This document shows positions 34,027 to 43,075 of a DNA stretch of 52,606 bases, in pieces; position 1 is the first letter of the stretch; every line of letters starts with the position of its first letter. The translations under genes and the position numbers were made by a program. The stretch covers positions 50,382-102,987 of the forward strand of contig PLHC01000076.1 in the NCBI GenBank assembly GCA_003138795.1, given 5' to 3'. The notes below the pieces were generated by a model. It did no database searches, had not been told where the DNA came from, and saw nothing but the letters and a program-made list of their open reading frames with translations. Source of the stretch: Granulicella sp. (GTDB lineage: Bacteria > Acidobacteriota > Terriglobia > Terriglobales > Acidobacteriaceae).

Positions 34027-34316
34027 GCGTGAAGATCGTGTTACCCACCGCCCTGGCTCGCCACACCGATGGCCAGAAGTCGTTTGAGTCCGAGGCCGGC
34101 AATCTCCCCGGGCTGCTCGCAGAGTTCGACACGAAGTTTCCCGCGCTCGCCAAGAACGTGAGAGATGAGAACGGCAAACTGCGCCGCTTCGTCAATGTCT
34201 ACGTCAACGACGAGGACATCCGTTTCCTCGGCGGCGACACGCACCAGTTTGAAGACGGCGACGAGGTCATGCTCATCCCCTCAATCGCCGGCGGGTGCTG
34301 CGCGGACGGCGAGTAG
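34023..34316 (+). CDS. ThiS/MoaD-family sulfur-carrier protein with masked Gly-Gly tail
   Basis: A 97-residue beta-grasp protein: KIVLPTALARH is strand 1, RRFVNVYVNDEDIRFLGGD is the middle, and GDEVMLIPSIAGG is the conserved C-terminal strand. Active carriers end in Gly-Gly, which is adenylated and thiocarboxylated. Here Gly-Gly is followed by CCADGE, so it would need trimming by a JAMM-type protease, as known for QbsE and HcyS. The start is TTG at 34023, overlapping the preceding stop (TTGA), with AGGAGG at 34011-34016. The tight coupling implies that it serves the threonine-synthase-like enzyme. No JAMM, E1-like or sulfurtransferase gene is in the window. Confidence 0.85.
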   Translation: MSVKIVLPTALARHTDGQKSFESEAGNLPGLLAEFDTKFPALAKNVRDENGKLRRFVNVYVNDEDIRFLGGDTHQFEDGDEVMLIPSIAGGCCADGE

Positions 34317-34383
34317 CGCTTCGCGCAAAAGACACGACACGCTGCGGTGACGCGCTTACCTGGCGTTTTGCTATGATTTCCAC

Positions 34384-34776
34384 ATGGGCAGGACACTGCT
34401 GGTCCTCGCTGGGTGCTCGGTATTTCTCGCAGGCTGCGGTGTAGCTTCGCCGAGCTGCACCCTCACCGATATCCTTGAAGTGTCACCAAGCACCGCAACC
34501 GCAAACCACTCGGCTGCCCCGCCAGGAAATCAGCAGCAGTTTTCAGCCGTAATCCAACCGACGGGGCCGCCGGGCTGCCCGATCCCGCAATACGTCGCAG
34601 AGGCGTTCCCCCGTCTGGACGAACCCGGATCCGCTCGCCATCTCGATCAGTAGTGCGCAGAACCAGACCAATGGGCTGGCCACGTGCTTGACTGCAACGG
34701 TGCGGTAACGCTGACCGCGACAGTCGGTTCGGGCCAAAGCACTCAGACCAAGACGGTCTCACTCACCTGCCAGTAG
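34384..34776 (+). pseudogene. Lipoprotein gene broken by two compensating frameshifts
   Basis: The start encodes a lipoprotein signal (LLVLAGCSVFLAGC, Cys18) and an Acidobacteria-style extracellular sequence with VSPSTATANHSAAPPGNQQQ. In frame it stops at 34653 after 89 residues. From the CCCCC run at 34608-34612 the +1 frame continues the protein sensibly (VWTNPDPLAISISSAQNQTN), and after 34685-34695 (TGC-TTGAC-TGC) the first frame resumes with NGAVTLTATVGSGQ to a TAG at 34774-34776. The net change is +1 and +8, a multiple of three. It is either a decayed gene or assembly errors. Function unknown. Confidence 0.65.
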
Positions 34777-34780
34777 AGAT

Positions 34781-35992
34781 TCAGCTCCCAGAGACGCCAT
34801 AGGCGTCCAGCCTGCGGCATGCCTCCGCGAGTTCGGGGTGCTTCTTCGCGAAGCAAAATCGCAGCAGATTCTCCCCAGGATTCACGCCCGCAGCATCGCT
34901 CGCAAAGAACGCCGACCCAGCGACTGCGGCAATTCCCGTGTCCGCCAGCAGCTTGCGTGCCTTCTGCTTCGCATCCGCTCCCGGAATGGCCGTCGCGTCC
35001 GCAAGCACGTAGTACGCGCCCGTCGGGATGGAAGGGGTCAGCCCTGCGCGTGTCAGCGACGCGCAGATCGCATCGCGCTTCCCCTGATACTCCTCCGCCA
35101 GGTCCGTGTAGAAGCTGTGTGGGAGTTGCAATAAACCAGCGGCCGCTCCGTGTTGCATCGGAGAAGGCGCACAGATGTAAATAAGGTCGTGGAAGTATCC
35201 GATCGCCGGAAGCCAGCGTTCACTCGCCGCAAGATAGCCCAGCCGCCAGCCCGTCACGGAAAACGTCTTCGAGAAACCGGAGATGGTAATGGTGCGCTCG
35301 GCCATACCTGGGATCGTCGCGATGCTGATGTGCCGCGCGCCGTCATAGATGAAGCATTCGTACATCTCATCGGTGAAGACAAAGAGATCATGCTCGATTG
35401 CGACCTCGGCAAGCGCTTCGAGTTCACTCTGCGTAAAGACCTTGCCCGAAGGGTTCGATGGGCTGTTGAGAATGATCGCGCGTGTGCGCGGCGTGATCGC
35501 AGCGCGCAGGCGGTCGAGGTCAAGGGCAAATTCCGGCGCCGTCAACTCAACAACCACCGGCGCGATGCGCATGGAATGCAGCGTACTGACGTGATAGCCG
35601 TAGAACGGCTCAAACACCACGCACTCGTCGCCTGGATTCAACAGCGCCAGCAGGGCAGCATTCAGCGCGCCCGTGGCCCCACTCGTCACGAGTACCTGCG
35701 TATTCGGGTCTACGCTGAGCCCGTTGAAGCTCGCAAACTTCTGCGCGATCGCATCGCGCAGCGGCGCGATGCCGTCGAGCCGAGTATAGATATTCTGGCC
35801 GGAACGAATCGCCTCGATCGCTGCCTCGACCACAGGATGCGGTGGGTCGGTATCGCAGACGCCCTGCGCCATGTTGATGCCGCCGACGTCCGAGCACGCG
35901 ACCGACATGGCGCGTATCTCAGACTGGATAAAGTGCGGCGCCAGTTCACTAAGACGAAGATTGCCGGAGGGAGAGGACGTAATTATGGGCAT
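34781..35992 (-). CDS. Class I/II pyridoxal-phosphate aminotransferase
   Basis: A 403-residue fold-type I aminotransferase of the AspC/KAT (kynurenine/methionine/aromatic) group. NSPSNPSG (176-183) binds the carboxylate side, Asp208 and Tyr211 are in FTDEMYE, the Schiff-base Lys242 is in SGFSKTFSVTGWRLGY, and Arg250 lies nearby. The C-terminal Arg for substrate binding is in ENLLRFCFAK. Substrate preference cannot be set by eye; a methionine or aromatic amino acid transaminase is plausible. It is convergent with the broken lipoprotein gene, four bases apart. Confidence 0.88.
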   Translation of the reverse strand: MPIITSSPSGNLRLSELAPHFIQSEIRAMSVACSDVGGINMAQGVCDTDPPHPVVEAAIEAIRSGQNIYTRLDGIAPLRDAIAQKFASFNGLSVDPNTQVLVTSGATGALNAALLALLNPGDECVVFEPFYGYHVSTLHSMRIAPVVVELTAPEFALDLDRLRAAITPRTRAIILNSPSNPSGKVFTQSELEALAEVAIEHDLFVFTDEMYECFIYDGARHISIATIPGMAERTITISGFSKTFSVTGWRLGYLAASERWLPAIGYFHDLIYICAPSPMQHGAAAGLLQLPHSFYTDLAEEYQGKRDAICASLTRAGLTPSIPTGAYYVLADATAIPGADAKQKARKLLADTGIAAVAGSAFFASDAAGVNPGENLLRFCFAKKHPELAEACRRLDAYGVSGS

Positions 35993-36067
35993 AGAAAAGG
36001 CGCGCTGTTAGTGCACGCCTTTTATCTTAGCGAAGTTATTGCCGTCAGAGAAGCTATCAAAATCTGG

Positions 36068-36220
36068 CTAGATAATGTGGAGCAGCCATAGAATGATCAC
36101 GATGATAAGAATCGTGCCGAGGCCGCCGCTGGGATAGTATCCCCAGTTGCGCGAATAGGGGTAAGTCGGAAAGGACCCGAAGAGAAGCAGCAGCAGAATA
36201 ATGACGATGATCAGTTCCAA
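36068..36220 (-). CDS. DUF3309-family small membrane protein, 50 residues
   Basis: A 50-residue peptide with two hydrophobic helices (LIIVIILLLLLFGS and GTILIIVIILWLL) around the family signature PTYPYSRNWGYYPSGGLG, which identifies DUF3309. The start is TTG at 36220, six bases from a perfect GGAGG (36227-36231, minus strand); an ATG at 36225 is out of frame and stops after four codons. The function is unknown; members are found in stress-responsive contexts in other bacteria. It is divergent from the lmo0937-type gene with about 170 bases between, in which I see only regulatory space. Confidence 0.85.
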   Translation of the reverse strand: MELIIVIILLLLLFGSFPTYPYSRNWGYYPSGGLGTILIIVIILWLLHII

Positions 36221-36392
36221 GACATACCTCCGATAATTAACACTTACAGGTAGATGCCTTCCACCTCGACACTGTTATCCACTGAACTCACAACAGAAAA
36301 ATTATTAATCCAAGCAACGCGCCTTCGAAGAATTCCCTCTTACGTTGGGATGGTGGGCGCTCAGCGTTCAATCCCAAGCAAGGTGGCAAACG

Positions 36393-36542
36393 ATGTTCTT
36401 ACTCCTCGCTCTTCTCCTGGTCCTTGCATGGGCTGGCTTCTTCTTCCTCTTCCACGTAACCGCTCTCCTGATTCACATCCTCCTCATCTTCGCGGTGATC
36501 TCGCTTGTAGTGCATCTCGTCTCGGGACGCAAGGCGGCTTAG
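36393..36542 (+). CDS. lmo0937-type small membrane protein, 49 residues
   Basis: A 49-residue peptide with two hydrophobic stretches joined by a His-containing turn (FFLFHVTALLIHILLIFAVI) and a short basic tail (SGRKAA). This matches the small lmo0937/DUF5670 membrane family, common in acidobacteria and soil bacteria. AAGGTGG at 36380-36386 is placed six bases before the ATG; an upstream in-frame start at 36345 has no binding site and adds non-hydrophobic residues. The function is unknown. It is followed by a strong terminator. Confidence 0.8.
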   Translation: MFLLLALLLVLAWAGFFFLFHVTALLIHILLIFAVISLVVHLVSGRKAA

Positions 36543-36576
36543 CTCCCATCCGCCAAAGCGCAATCGATCGCTACAT

Positions 36577-36607
36577 AAAAAGCCGAACCCATCGGGCCCG
36601 GCTTTTT
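36577..36607. terminator. Intrinsic terminator, bidirectional
   Basis: AAAAAGCCG (36577-36585) pairs with CGGCTTTTT (36599-36607), with an inner CCC/GGG. A-rich and T-rich ends serve both the small membrane protein gene (plus) and lon (minus), which converge here. Confidence 0.85.
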
Positions 36608-36636
36608 CTGTAGCGGATTTCTTTTTTAACAAACAA

Positions 36637-39063
36637 CTACTGATGCGCAATGTTCGCTGCCGGCTCCTGCGGCGGAATTGGCGGAGGTGCATTCGCGGTC
36701 AGCGCCTCAGGCGTCTCTACAGTCAGCTTCTTCGGCCTGGTTACCAGCGCAATCTCCAGCACCTCATCCATCTGCTCCACCCAGTTCAGCTTCATCTCGT
36801 TCTTGATCAGGTCTGGAAGATCGGCCAGGTCTCTCTTGTTATCCGCCGGAAGAATTGCCTCGCGAATGCCCGCGCGATGTGCCGCGAGCAGCTTCTCCTT
36901 GAGGCCGCCGATGGGCAATACCTTACCGCGCAGTGTAATCTCGCCGGTCATCGCGATGTCGCGCCGCACCTCGATCTTGGTCAGTGCGCTTGCCAACGCG
37001 GTAGCCAGCGTGATGCCTGCCGACGGGCCGTCCTTCGGGATTGCGCCCTCGGGCACATGCACATGGATGTCCACATTGCGATAGAAGTCGCGCGGCAGCC
37101 CCAGATGATGCGCGCGCGAGCGAATATAGGTGAGCGCGGCCTGCGCGGACTCCTGCATCACGTCGCCGAGTTGCCCGGTCGCCGTCATCTTGCCCTTGCC
37201 GTCGAGCACCTGCACCTCGGTCTGTAGAATCGATCCGCCCATCTCCGTCCACGCCAGCCCGGTGACAAGCCCGATCTCCGACTTCTCCTGCACCTGTGAG
37301 TCCCGATACTTCGCAACGCCCAGCAGCGTGCTGAGCGACTCCAGTGTCACCGGCTCGACATGCTTGTTGTCTCCTACGACCTTGCGCGCAACCTTGCGGC
37401 ACACATTGCCGATCTCGCGCTCCAGGTTGCGAACCCCGGCCTCACGCGTGTACGCACGAATAATCTCGCGCAGTGCATCGTCGGTAAAGTTGACCTGCAC
37501 GCCCGTCAGCCCCGTTGCCTCGAGCTGCTTCTTCACTAGGTACTGCTTGGCGATCTCCAGTTTCTCCAGCTCGGTGTAGCCGGTGAGACGCAGGACCTCC
37601 ATGCGGTCCTGCAGCGGGCCAGGAATCGTGTGCAATACATTCGCCGTCGCGACGAACAGCACCTGCGACAGGTCGTACTCCACGTCGAGATAATGGTCCT
37701 GGAACGTATTGTTCTGCTCCGGATCAAGCACCTCGAGCAGCGCCGAAGATGGGTCGCCACGGAAGTCCGAAGCCATCTTGTCGATCTCATCCAGCATGAT
37801 CACCGGGTTCTTCGTCCCGGCCTTCTTCATCGCTTGAATAATCTGTCCAGGCAGCGCTCCGATGTACGTCCTGCGGTGCCCGCGGATCTCGGCCTCGTCG
37901 CGCACGCCACCCAGCGACATGCGCACGAACTTGCGCCCTGTGGCCTTCGCGATCGACATGCCCAGCGAGGTCTTGCCCACGCCCGGAGGCCCGACGAAGC
38001 ACAGGATCGAACCCTTCGGGTTCTTCACCAGCTGCCGCACCGCGAGAAACTCGAGGATGCGGTCCTTGATCTTCTCGAGACCGTAGTGGTCTTGATTCAG
38101 TACCGTCTCGGCGTTCTCAATCGAGCGAATCTCCTTCGAGCGCTTCTTCCACGGCACGGCCAGCAGCCAGTCGAGATAGTTCCGGCTCACCGTCGACTCG
38201 GCTGACATCGGCGGCATTGCCTCGAGCTTCTTCAGCTCCTGCATGGCTTTTTCCTGCACCTCTTTGGTCATGCCGGCTTCTTCAATCTTCTTCTTCAGCT
38301 CGTCGAACTCGCTCTTCTCGCCGCGGCCAAGCTCCTTCTGGATCGCCTTGATCTTCTCGTTGAGGTAGTACTCTTTCTGCGCACGCTCCATCTGCCGCTT
38401 TACGCGCGACTGGATGGTGCGGTCCATGTTCAGCTTCTCGATCGCGATATCGAGCGTGTCCGCAATACGCGAGAGCCGCATCTCAGGATCGAAGACCTCG
38501 AGGATCTGCTGCTTCTCCTCAATCGCAAGCGGAAGGTTTGCCGCGATCACGTCAGCGAGCTTCGCCGGCTCATCTGTACGCAGCGCAGCGGCCGCCTCTT
38601 GATTCAACGACTGCTGCAGCTTGCCGTATTGCTCAAACAACTGGTGCACGCGTGCGACCAGCTGCTCTGTCGCCGGAGTAGATTGCAGCTCAACTGTGGA
38701 GGTCTGCACCGTTGCGACGAAGAACCCGTCGTCGTCGTTGATCTCGCTGGCCCGTGCGCGCTCCACGCCTTCGACCAACACCTTGATATTGCCGTCGGGC
38801 ATGCGCACTGATTGCACGATATTGCCGATCACGCCGACGGTATAGATATCTTCGGCAGTGGGCTCATCGACGGACGCATCGTGCTGGGTCGCCAGGAAGA
38901 TCCGGCGATCGCCGTTGAGGGCCTCTTCCAGTGCTCGAACGCTCGACTCGCGTCCGACTACAAAAGGTGCCATCATGTGCGGAAAGATGACCATCTCGCG
39001 GATGGGCATCATCGGAAGTTTGCGCTGAGCGCCGTTGAGGATGTCGCGTTCGTCGTTTGTCAT
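36637..39063 (-). CDS. lon: ATP-dependent protease Lon
   Basis: The 808-residue homohexameric quality-control protease degrades misfolded and regulatory proteins. The N-terminal LON substrate domain (about 15-210) begins with [19 protein letters not shown]. The AAA+ domain has Walker [10 protein letters not shown] and Walker [10 protein letters not shown]. The protease domain has the Ser681-Lys722 dyad (PKDGPSAG and [10 protein letters not shown]). The Pro/Ala-rich C-terminal tail of ~25 residues is extra. GGGAGG lies three bases before the ATG. It is last in a tig-clpP-clpX-lon array on the minus strand, separated from clpX by 179 bases that contain the hairpin at 39191. Confidence 0.97.
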   Translation of the reverse strand: MTNDERDILNGAQRKLPMMPIREMVIFPHMMAPFVVGRESSVRALEEALNGDRRIFLATQHDASVDEPTAEDIYTVGVIGNIVQSVRMPDGNIKVLVEGVERARASEINDDDGFFVATVQTSTVELQSTPATEQLVARVHQLFEQYGKLQQSLNQEAAAALRTDEPAKLADVIAANLPLAIEEKQQILEVFDPEMRLSRIADTLDIAIEKLNMDRTIQSRVKRQMERAQKEYYLNEKIKAIQKELGRGEKSEFDELKKKIEEAGMTKEVQEKAMQELKKLEAMPPMSAESTVSRNYLDWLLAVPWKKRSKEIRSIENAETVLNQDHYGLEKIKDRILEFLAVRQLVKNPKGSILCFVGPPGVGKTSLGMSIAKATGRKFVRMSLGGVRDEAEIRGHRRTYIGALPGQIIQAMKKAGTKNPVIMLDEIDKMASDFRGDPSSALLEVLDPEQNNTFQDHYLDVEYDLSQVLFVATANVLHTIPGPLQDRMEVLRLTGYTELEKLEIAKQYLVKKQLEATGLTGVQVNFTDDALREIIRAYTREAGVRNLEREIGNVCRKVARKVVGDNKHVEPVTLESLSTLLGVAKYRDSQVQEKSEIGLVTGLAWTEMGGSILQTEVQVLDGKGKMTATGQLGDVMQESAQAALTYIRSRAHHLGLPRDFYRNVDIHVHVPEGAIPKDGPSAGITLATALASALTKIEVRRDIAMTGEITLRGKVLPIGGLKEKLLAAHRAGIREAILPADNKRDLADLPDLIKNEMKLNWVEQMDEVLEIALVTRPKKLTVETPEALTANAPPPIPPQEPAANIAHQ

Positions 39064-39190
39064 GTGCCTCCCGATTAGACGTGTCTCGCGCAGGAACGAT
39101 GCGTGCCCCGCTTGAACGGAATTGTACGCGCTTGCTAAAGAGGGAATTGTACAGAGTTTAGAGACCGTTGCAGAGATGAAAGAGCAACCA

Positions 39191-39219
39191 GAAACGGGCA
39201 GCCATTGGCTGCCCGTTTC
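39191..39219. terminator. Hairpin downstream of clpX
   Basis: GAAACGGGCAGCC (39191-39203) and GGCTGCCCGTTTC (39207-39219) form a perfect 13-bp stem with a three-base loop. It lies 24 bases after the clpX stop. No uninterrupted U-tract follows on the minus strand, so it could be a terminator with partial read-through into lon or an mRNA-stabilising structure. The rest of the clpX-lon gap (39064-39190) shows no gene. Confidence 0.65.
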
Positions 39220-39242
39220 TCGTTCCTAAGGTTCCGCTGAGA

Positions 39243-40538
<1,296 letters not shown>

Positions 40539-40777
40539 GGTAAACTCCTTTGCACCCGCAGGGCGCAGGAACGCGCGACGGATACCAGCTACATCATTTA
40601 TTTTACACCTGCGACCACGGCCATGGGGTGTCGGCAACAGGAGAAGATGTGTAACTGGATTCCCAGTATCGAATCGGATTCGAGGCCGTCCGAGGCAGGG
40701 AATTCAGCGCAAATGAGAAGGCATCACCCCTCCACGAAGTCCTGCGAAAGGATGAGGCGCATCTCTTTGTCGTTGCG

Positions 40778-41371
40778 CTAGGTCGTTCGCGGACGATCGA
40801 TGATGTCATCGATAATCCCGTATTCCTTGGCCTGCGGCGAGTTCATGATGAAGTCGCGCTCCACATCGCGCTCGATGCGATCAAGCGGCTGGCCCGTACT
40901 GGCGCTCATCAGCTTGTTCGTGATCTCGCGGATGCGCAGAATCTCGCGCGCGTGGATGTCGATGTCGGTCGCCTGTCCGCTCAGCCCGCCCATCGATGGC
41001 TGATGGATCAGGATGCGCGAGTTGGGCAGAGCGAAGCGCTTGCCCTTCTTGCCCGCCATCAACAGGAACGCGCCCATCGACGCCGCCTGCCCGATGCAGA
41101 ACGTCACCACATCGTTCTTGATGTACTGCATCGTGTCATAGATCGCCAGGCCTGCTGTGATCGATCCGCCCGGCGAGTTGATGTACAGCTGGATGTCTTT
41201 CTCCGGGTCCTCGCCGGAGAGAAAGAGCATCTGCGCGATGATCAGATTGGCGACATTGTCGTCAATCGGCGTGCCGAGGAAGATGATATTGTCGCGCAGC
41301 AGACGGCTGTAGATATCGTAGGAGCGTTCGCCCCGGCTCGTCTGCTCGAGCACCATCGGTATAAGTCCCAT
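40778..41371 (-). CDS. clpP: ATP-dependent Clp protease proteolytic subunit ClpP
   Basis: A 197-residue serine protease forming the tetradecameric Clp chamber. The catalytic triad is visible: Ser98 in GQAASMGAF, His123 in HQPSMGG, and Asp173 in the ERDVERDF segment. SPGGS (66-70) forms the oxyanion strand. The N-terminus [11 protein letters not shown] is the typical short propeptide and start. A purine-rich GGAAAG precedes the ATG. It works with ClpX (next gene) and presumably with ClpC, encoded 5 kb away in the same window. Confidence 0.98.
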   Translation of the reverse strand: MGLIPMVLEQTSRGERSYDIYSRLLRDNIIFLGTPIDDNVANLIIAQMLFLSGEDPEKDIQLYINSPGGSITAGLAIYDTMQYIKNDVVTFCIGQAASMGAFLLMAGKKGKRFALPNSRILIHQPSMGGLSGQATDIDIHAREILRIREITNKLMSASTGQPLDRIERDVERDFIMNSPQAKEYGIIDDIIDRPRTT

Positions 41372-41446
41372 AGCTCTCTTTCCTTTGCTTCTAGACCTGC
41401 GTGAGTGAAGGGTGAACGGTGTTCGCTCTAGCTTGATGGCTATAGC

Positions 41447-42898
41447 TTAGCTCGCCAGCCTCTCGAAAAGTGTGGAACCAGTTTTTTCGCGGCGCATCTG
41501 TTCGCGGATGCGGTCGAGCGAACCGTCCTCAGCCAGCCGCTTGCGCAGCGTTTCGATCGGCTCGCGTGACTGGATCGACAGCATCAGCAGTTCGCGCTCG
41601 AGGTCCTCATCGGTGACTTCGATGTGCTCGCGCTCTGCCACGCGGTCGAGGACCAGCGAAACCTTCACCTCGTTGACCGCCTGATCGCGCTGCGCCTCAC
41701 GCAGCCGGTCAAAGTCGAGCTGCCGCATCGCGTCCGGGCTCATGCCCTGCTGCGCCAGCGCACGGAGGCCGCGCTCCAGCCGAGCATCGATTTGCTGCTG
41801 GACGAAGGTTTCGGGGACGGGGAACTGGAACTTCTCAATCAGCTCATCGAGCATCTTGTCGCGCGCTTGTGACTCTAACGCTTCCTTCTTGCGGCTCGTC
41901 ACGCGCTCGCGCAGCTTGGTCTCAAAGTCAGCCCAGTCCGAATACGGCCCGAGCTGCTTGGCAAACTCCTCATCGCGCCCGGGGTAGGTCTTTTTCTTGA
42001 TGGCCTTGACCGTCACGTCGTAGCTGACTGTCTTTCCCGCCAGCCGGTCATCGCGAAACTCCGCCGGATAGGTCGCCTCGAACGAGAGCTCCTGCCCAAC
42101 CTTCGCGCCGCGCAGCGCGTCGTTGAAGGCCTGCAGCGTATTCTTTCCGCCGATCTCGATCAGCACGTCCTCGCCCGTAATCGGCTGCGCCTGGGAATCA
42201 TCGGGGCTCTTGCTCTCCAGGCTATCCTCGCCGACGACCTGCGCAAGGTCCTGCACCTGGCCCTTGAAGCCAATCTCCGCCCAGTCGCCATCGGTGATCG
42301 CGCGGTCCTCTTCGACCGGCTCGACCGTCGCATGGTGGTCGAGCACATTGCTTAGCTCGGCCTCGAACTCGCCCTCTTCCAGTGTCGCGTCCGGACGCTC
42401 CACCTTGACCGCGTCATAGCCGTCGATATTGATCTCCGGCAACACCTCGAAGGTCGCCTTGAACTTCAGCGGCGCGCCTTCTGCGAGCATCAGCTCGCTG
42501 ATCTGGGGCTGCGAAACGGGCTGTACCTTTTGCTCCTGGAGCGCTTTGCGGAAGCGATCGCTCACCAGCGATTCAAGTACTTCCTGGCGGACCTCCTTCG
42601 CAAACCGTGACTTAATCAACGACGGCGGCACCTTGCCTGCGCGGAAGCCCGGAATACGAGCCAGCTTGGTATAGCGCTTGGTTATCTGCTGGAACGCCTT
42701 GGTCACGTCCTCGGCCGAGGCCTCGACCTCGATCGACCGCGTCAACTCGGGATTCAGTGTCGGTGCGGGATGATGATGCTCGTGGCCGTCATGGTCATGG
42801 CCTTCGTGCGAGTGTTCCGTCGCTGCCTGCTCAACCGTCGCGAGGGTCTCTTCTTGAACATCGAGGGAACTGCCTGTGGGGGTCTCTGTGGGGGTCAA
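41447..42898 (-). CDS. tig: Trigger factor (ribosome-associated chaperone/peptidyl-prolyl isomerase)
   Basis: A 483-residue nascent-chain chaperone. The ribosome-docking signature GFRAGKVPP is at 84-92. The PPIase domain lies in the middle (DWAEIGFKGQVQDL and GELSFEATYP-type strands), and a long helical C-terminal domain ends the protein. The first ~50 residues are extra relative to E. coli and contain eight His in fifteen residues (29-43: HSHEGHDHDGHEHHH), suggesting metal binding. The start is a TTG at 42898 preceded by GGAAGG at seven-base spacing. It heads the tig-clpP-clpX-lon array; two adjacent hairpins lie in its leader. Confidence 0.95.
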   Translation of the reverse strand: MTPTETPTGSSLDVQEETLATVEQAATEHSHEGHDHDGHEHHHPAPTLNPELTRSIEVEASAEDVTKAFQQITKRYTKLARIPGFRAGKVPPSLIKSRFAKEVRQEVLESLVSDRFRKALQEQKVQPVSQPQISELMLAEGAPLKFKATFEVLPEINIDGYDAVKVERPDATLEEGEFEAELSNVLDHHATVEPVEEDRAITDGDWAEIGFKGQVQDLAQVVGEDSLESKSPDDSQAQPITGEDVLIEIGGKNTLQAFNDALRGAKVGQELSFEATYPAEFRDDRLAGKTVSYDVTVKAIKKKTYPGRDEEFAKQLGPYSDWADFETKLRERVTSRKKEALESQARDKMLDELIEKFQFPVPETFVQQQIDARLERGLRALAQQGMSPDAMRQLDFDRLREAQRDQAVNEVKVSLVLDRVAEREHIEVTDEDLERELLMLSIQSREPIETLRKRLAEDGSLDRIREQMRREKTGSTLFERLAS

Positions 42899-42937
42899 AT
42901 TATTGCCTTCCGAAGGTTTTGGCGGGGTATCTGGTCA

Positions 42938-42977
42938 AGAACGCAGGATGCGTTCCGCGAACCAGCCATACGGTTCG
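42938..42977 (-). promoter_or_regulatory. Two adjacent hairpins in the tig leader
   Basis: GAACGCA (42938-42944) pairs with TGCGTTC (42948-42954), and GCGAACC (42956-42962) pairs with GGTTCGC (42971-42977). Both are perfect 7-bp stems, one base apart, 40-80 bases upstream of the TTG start of tig. Possible roles are a translation control element, an RNA stability element or a double operator. The remaining part to 43075 contains a GC-rich inverted repeat (CGCGAGGG/CCCCCGCG) that resembles, but is not, a tRNA arm. Confidence 0.4.
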
Positions 42978-43075
42978 CCAAGCCTAAGAATACGAGTGTG
43001 GAGCGCGAGGGTCAAACCCCCGCGCCACAATCTGCCGCATCTGCTCTGTTGTTGCCTTGGTGACTGTGCAGCGGT

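Noticed and set aside
42990-43030. Possible tRNA arm near the tig leader
   Set aside because: The GC-rich stem with TCAAA or TTTGA in the loop recalls a T-arm, but no acceptor, D or anticodon arm can be built around it on either strand.
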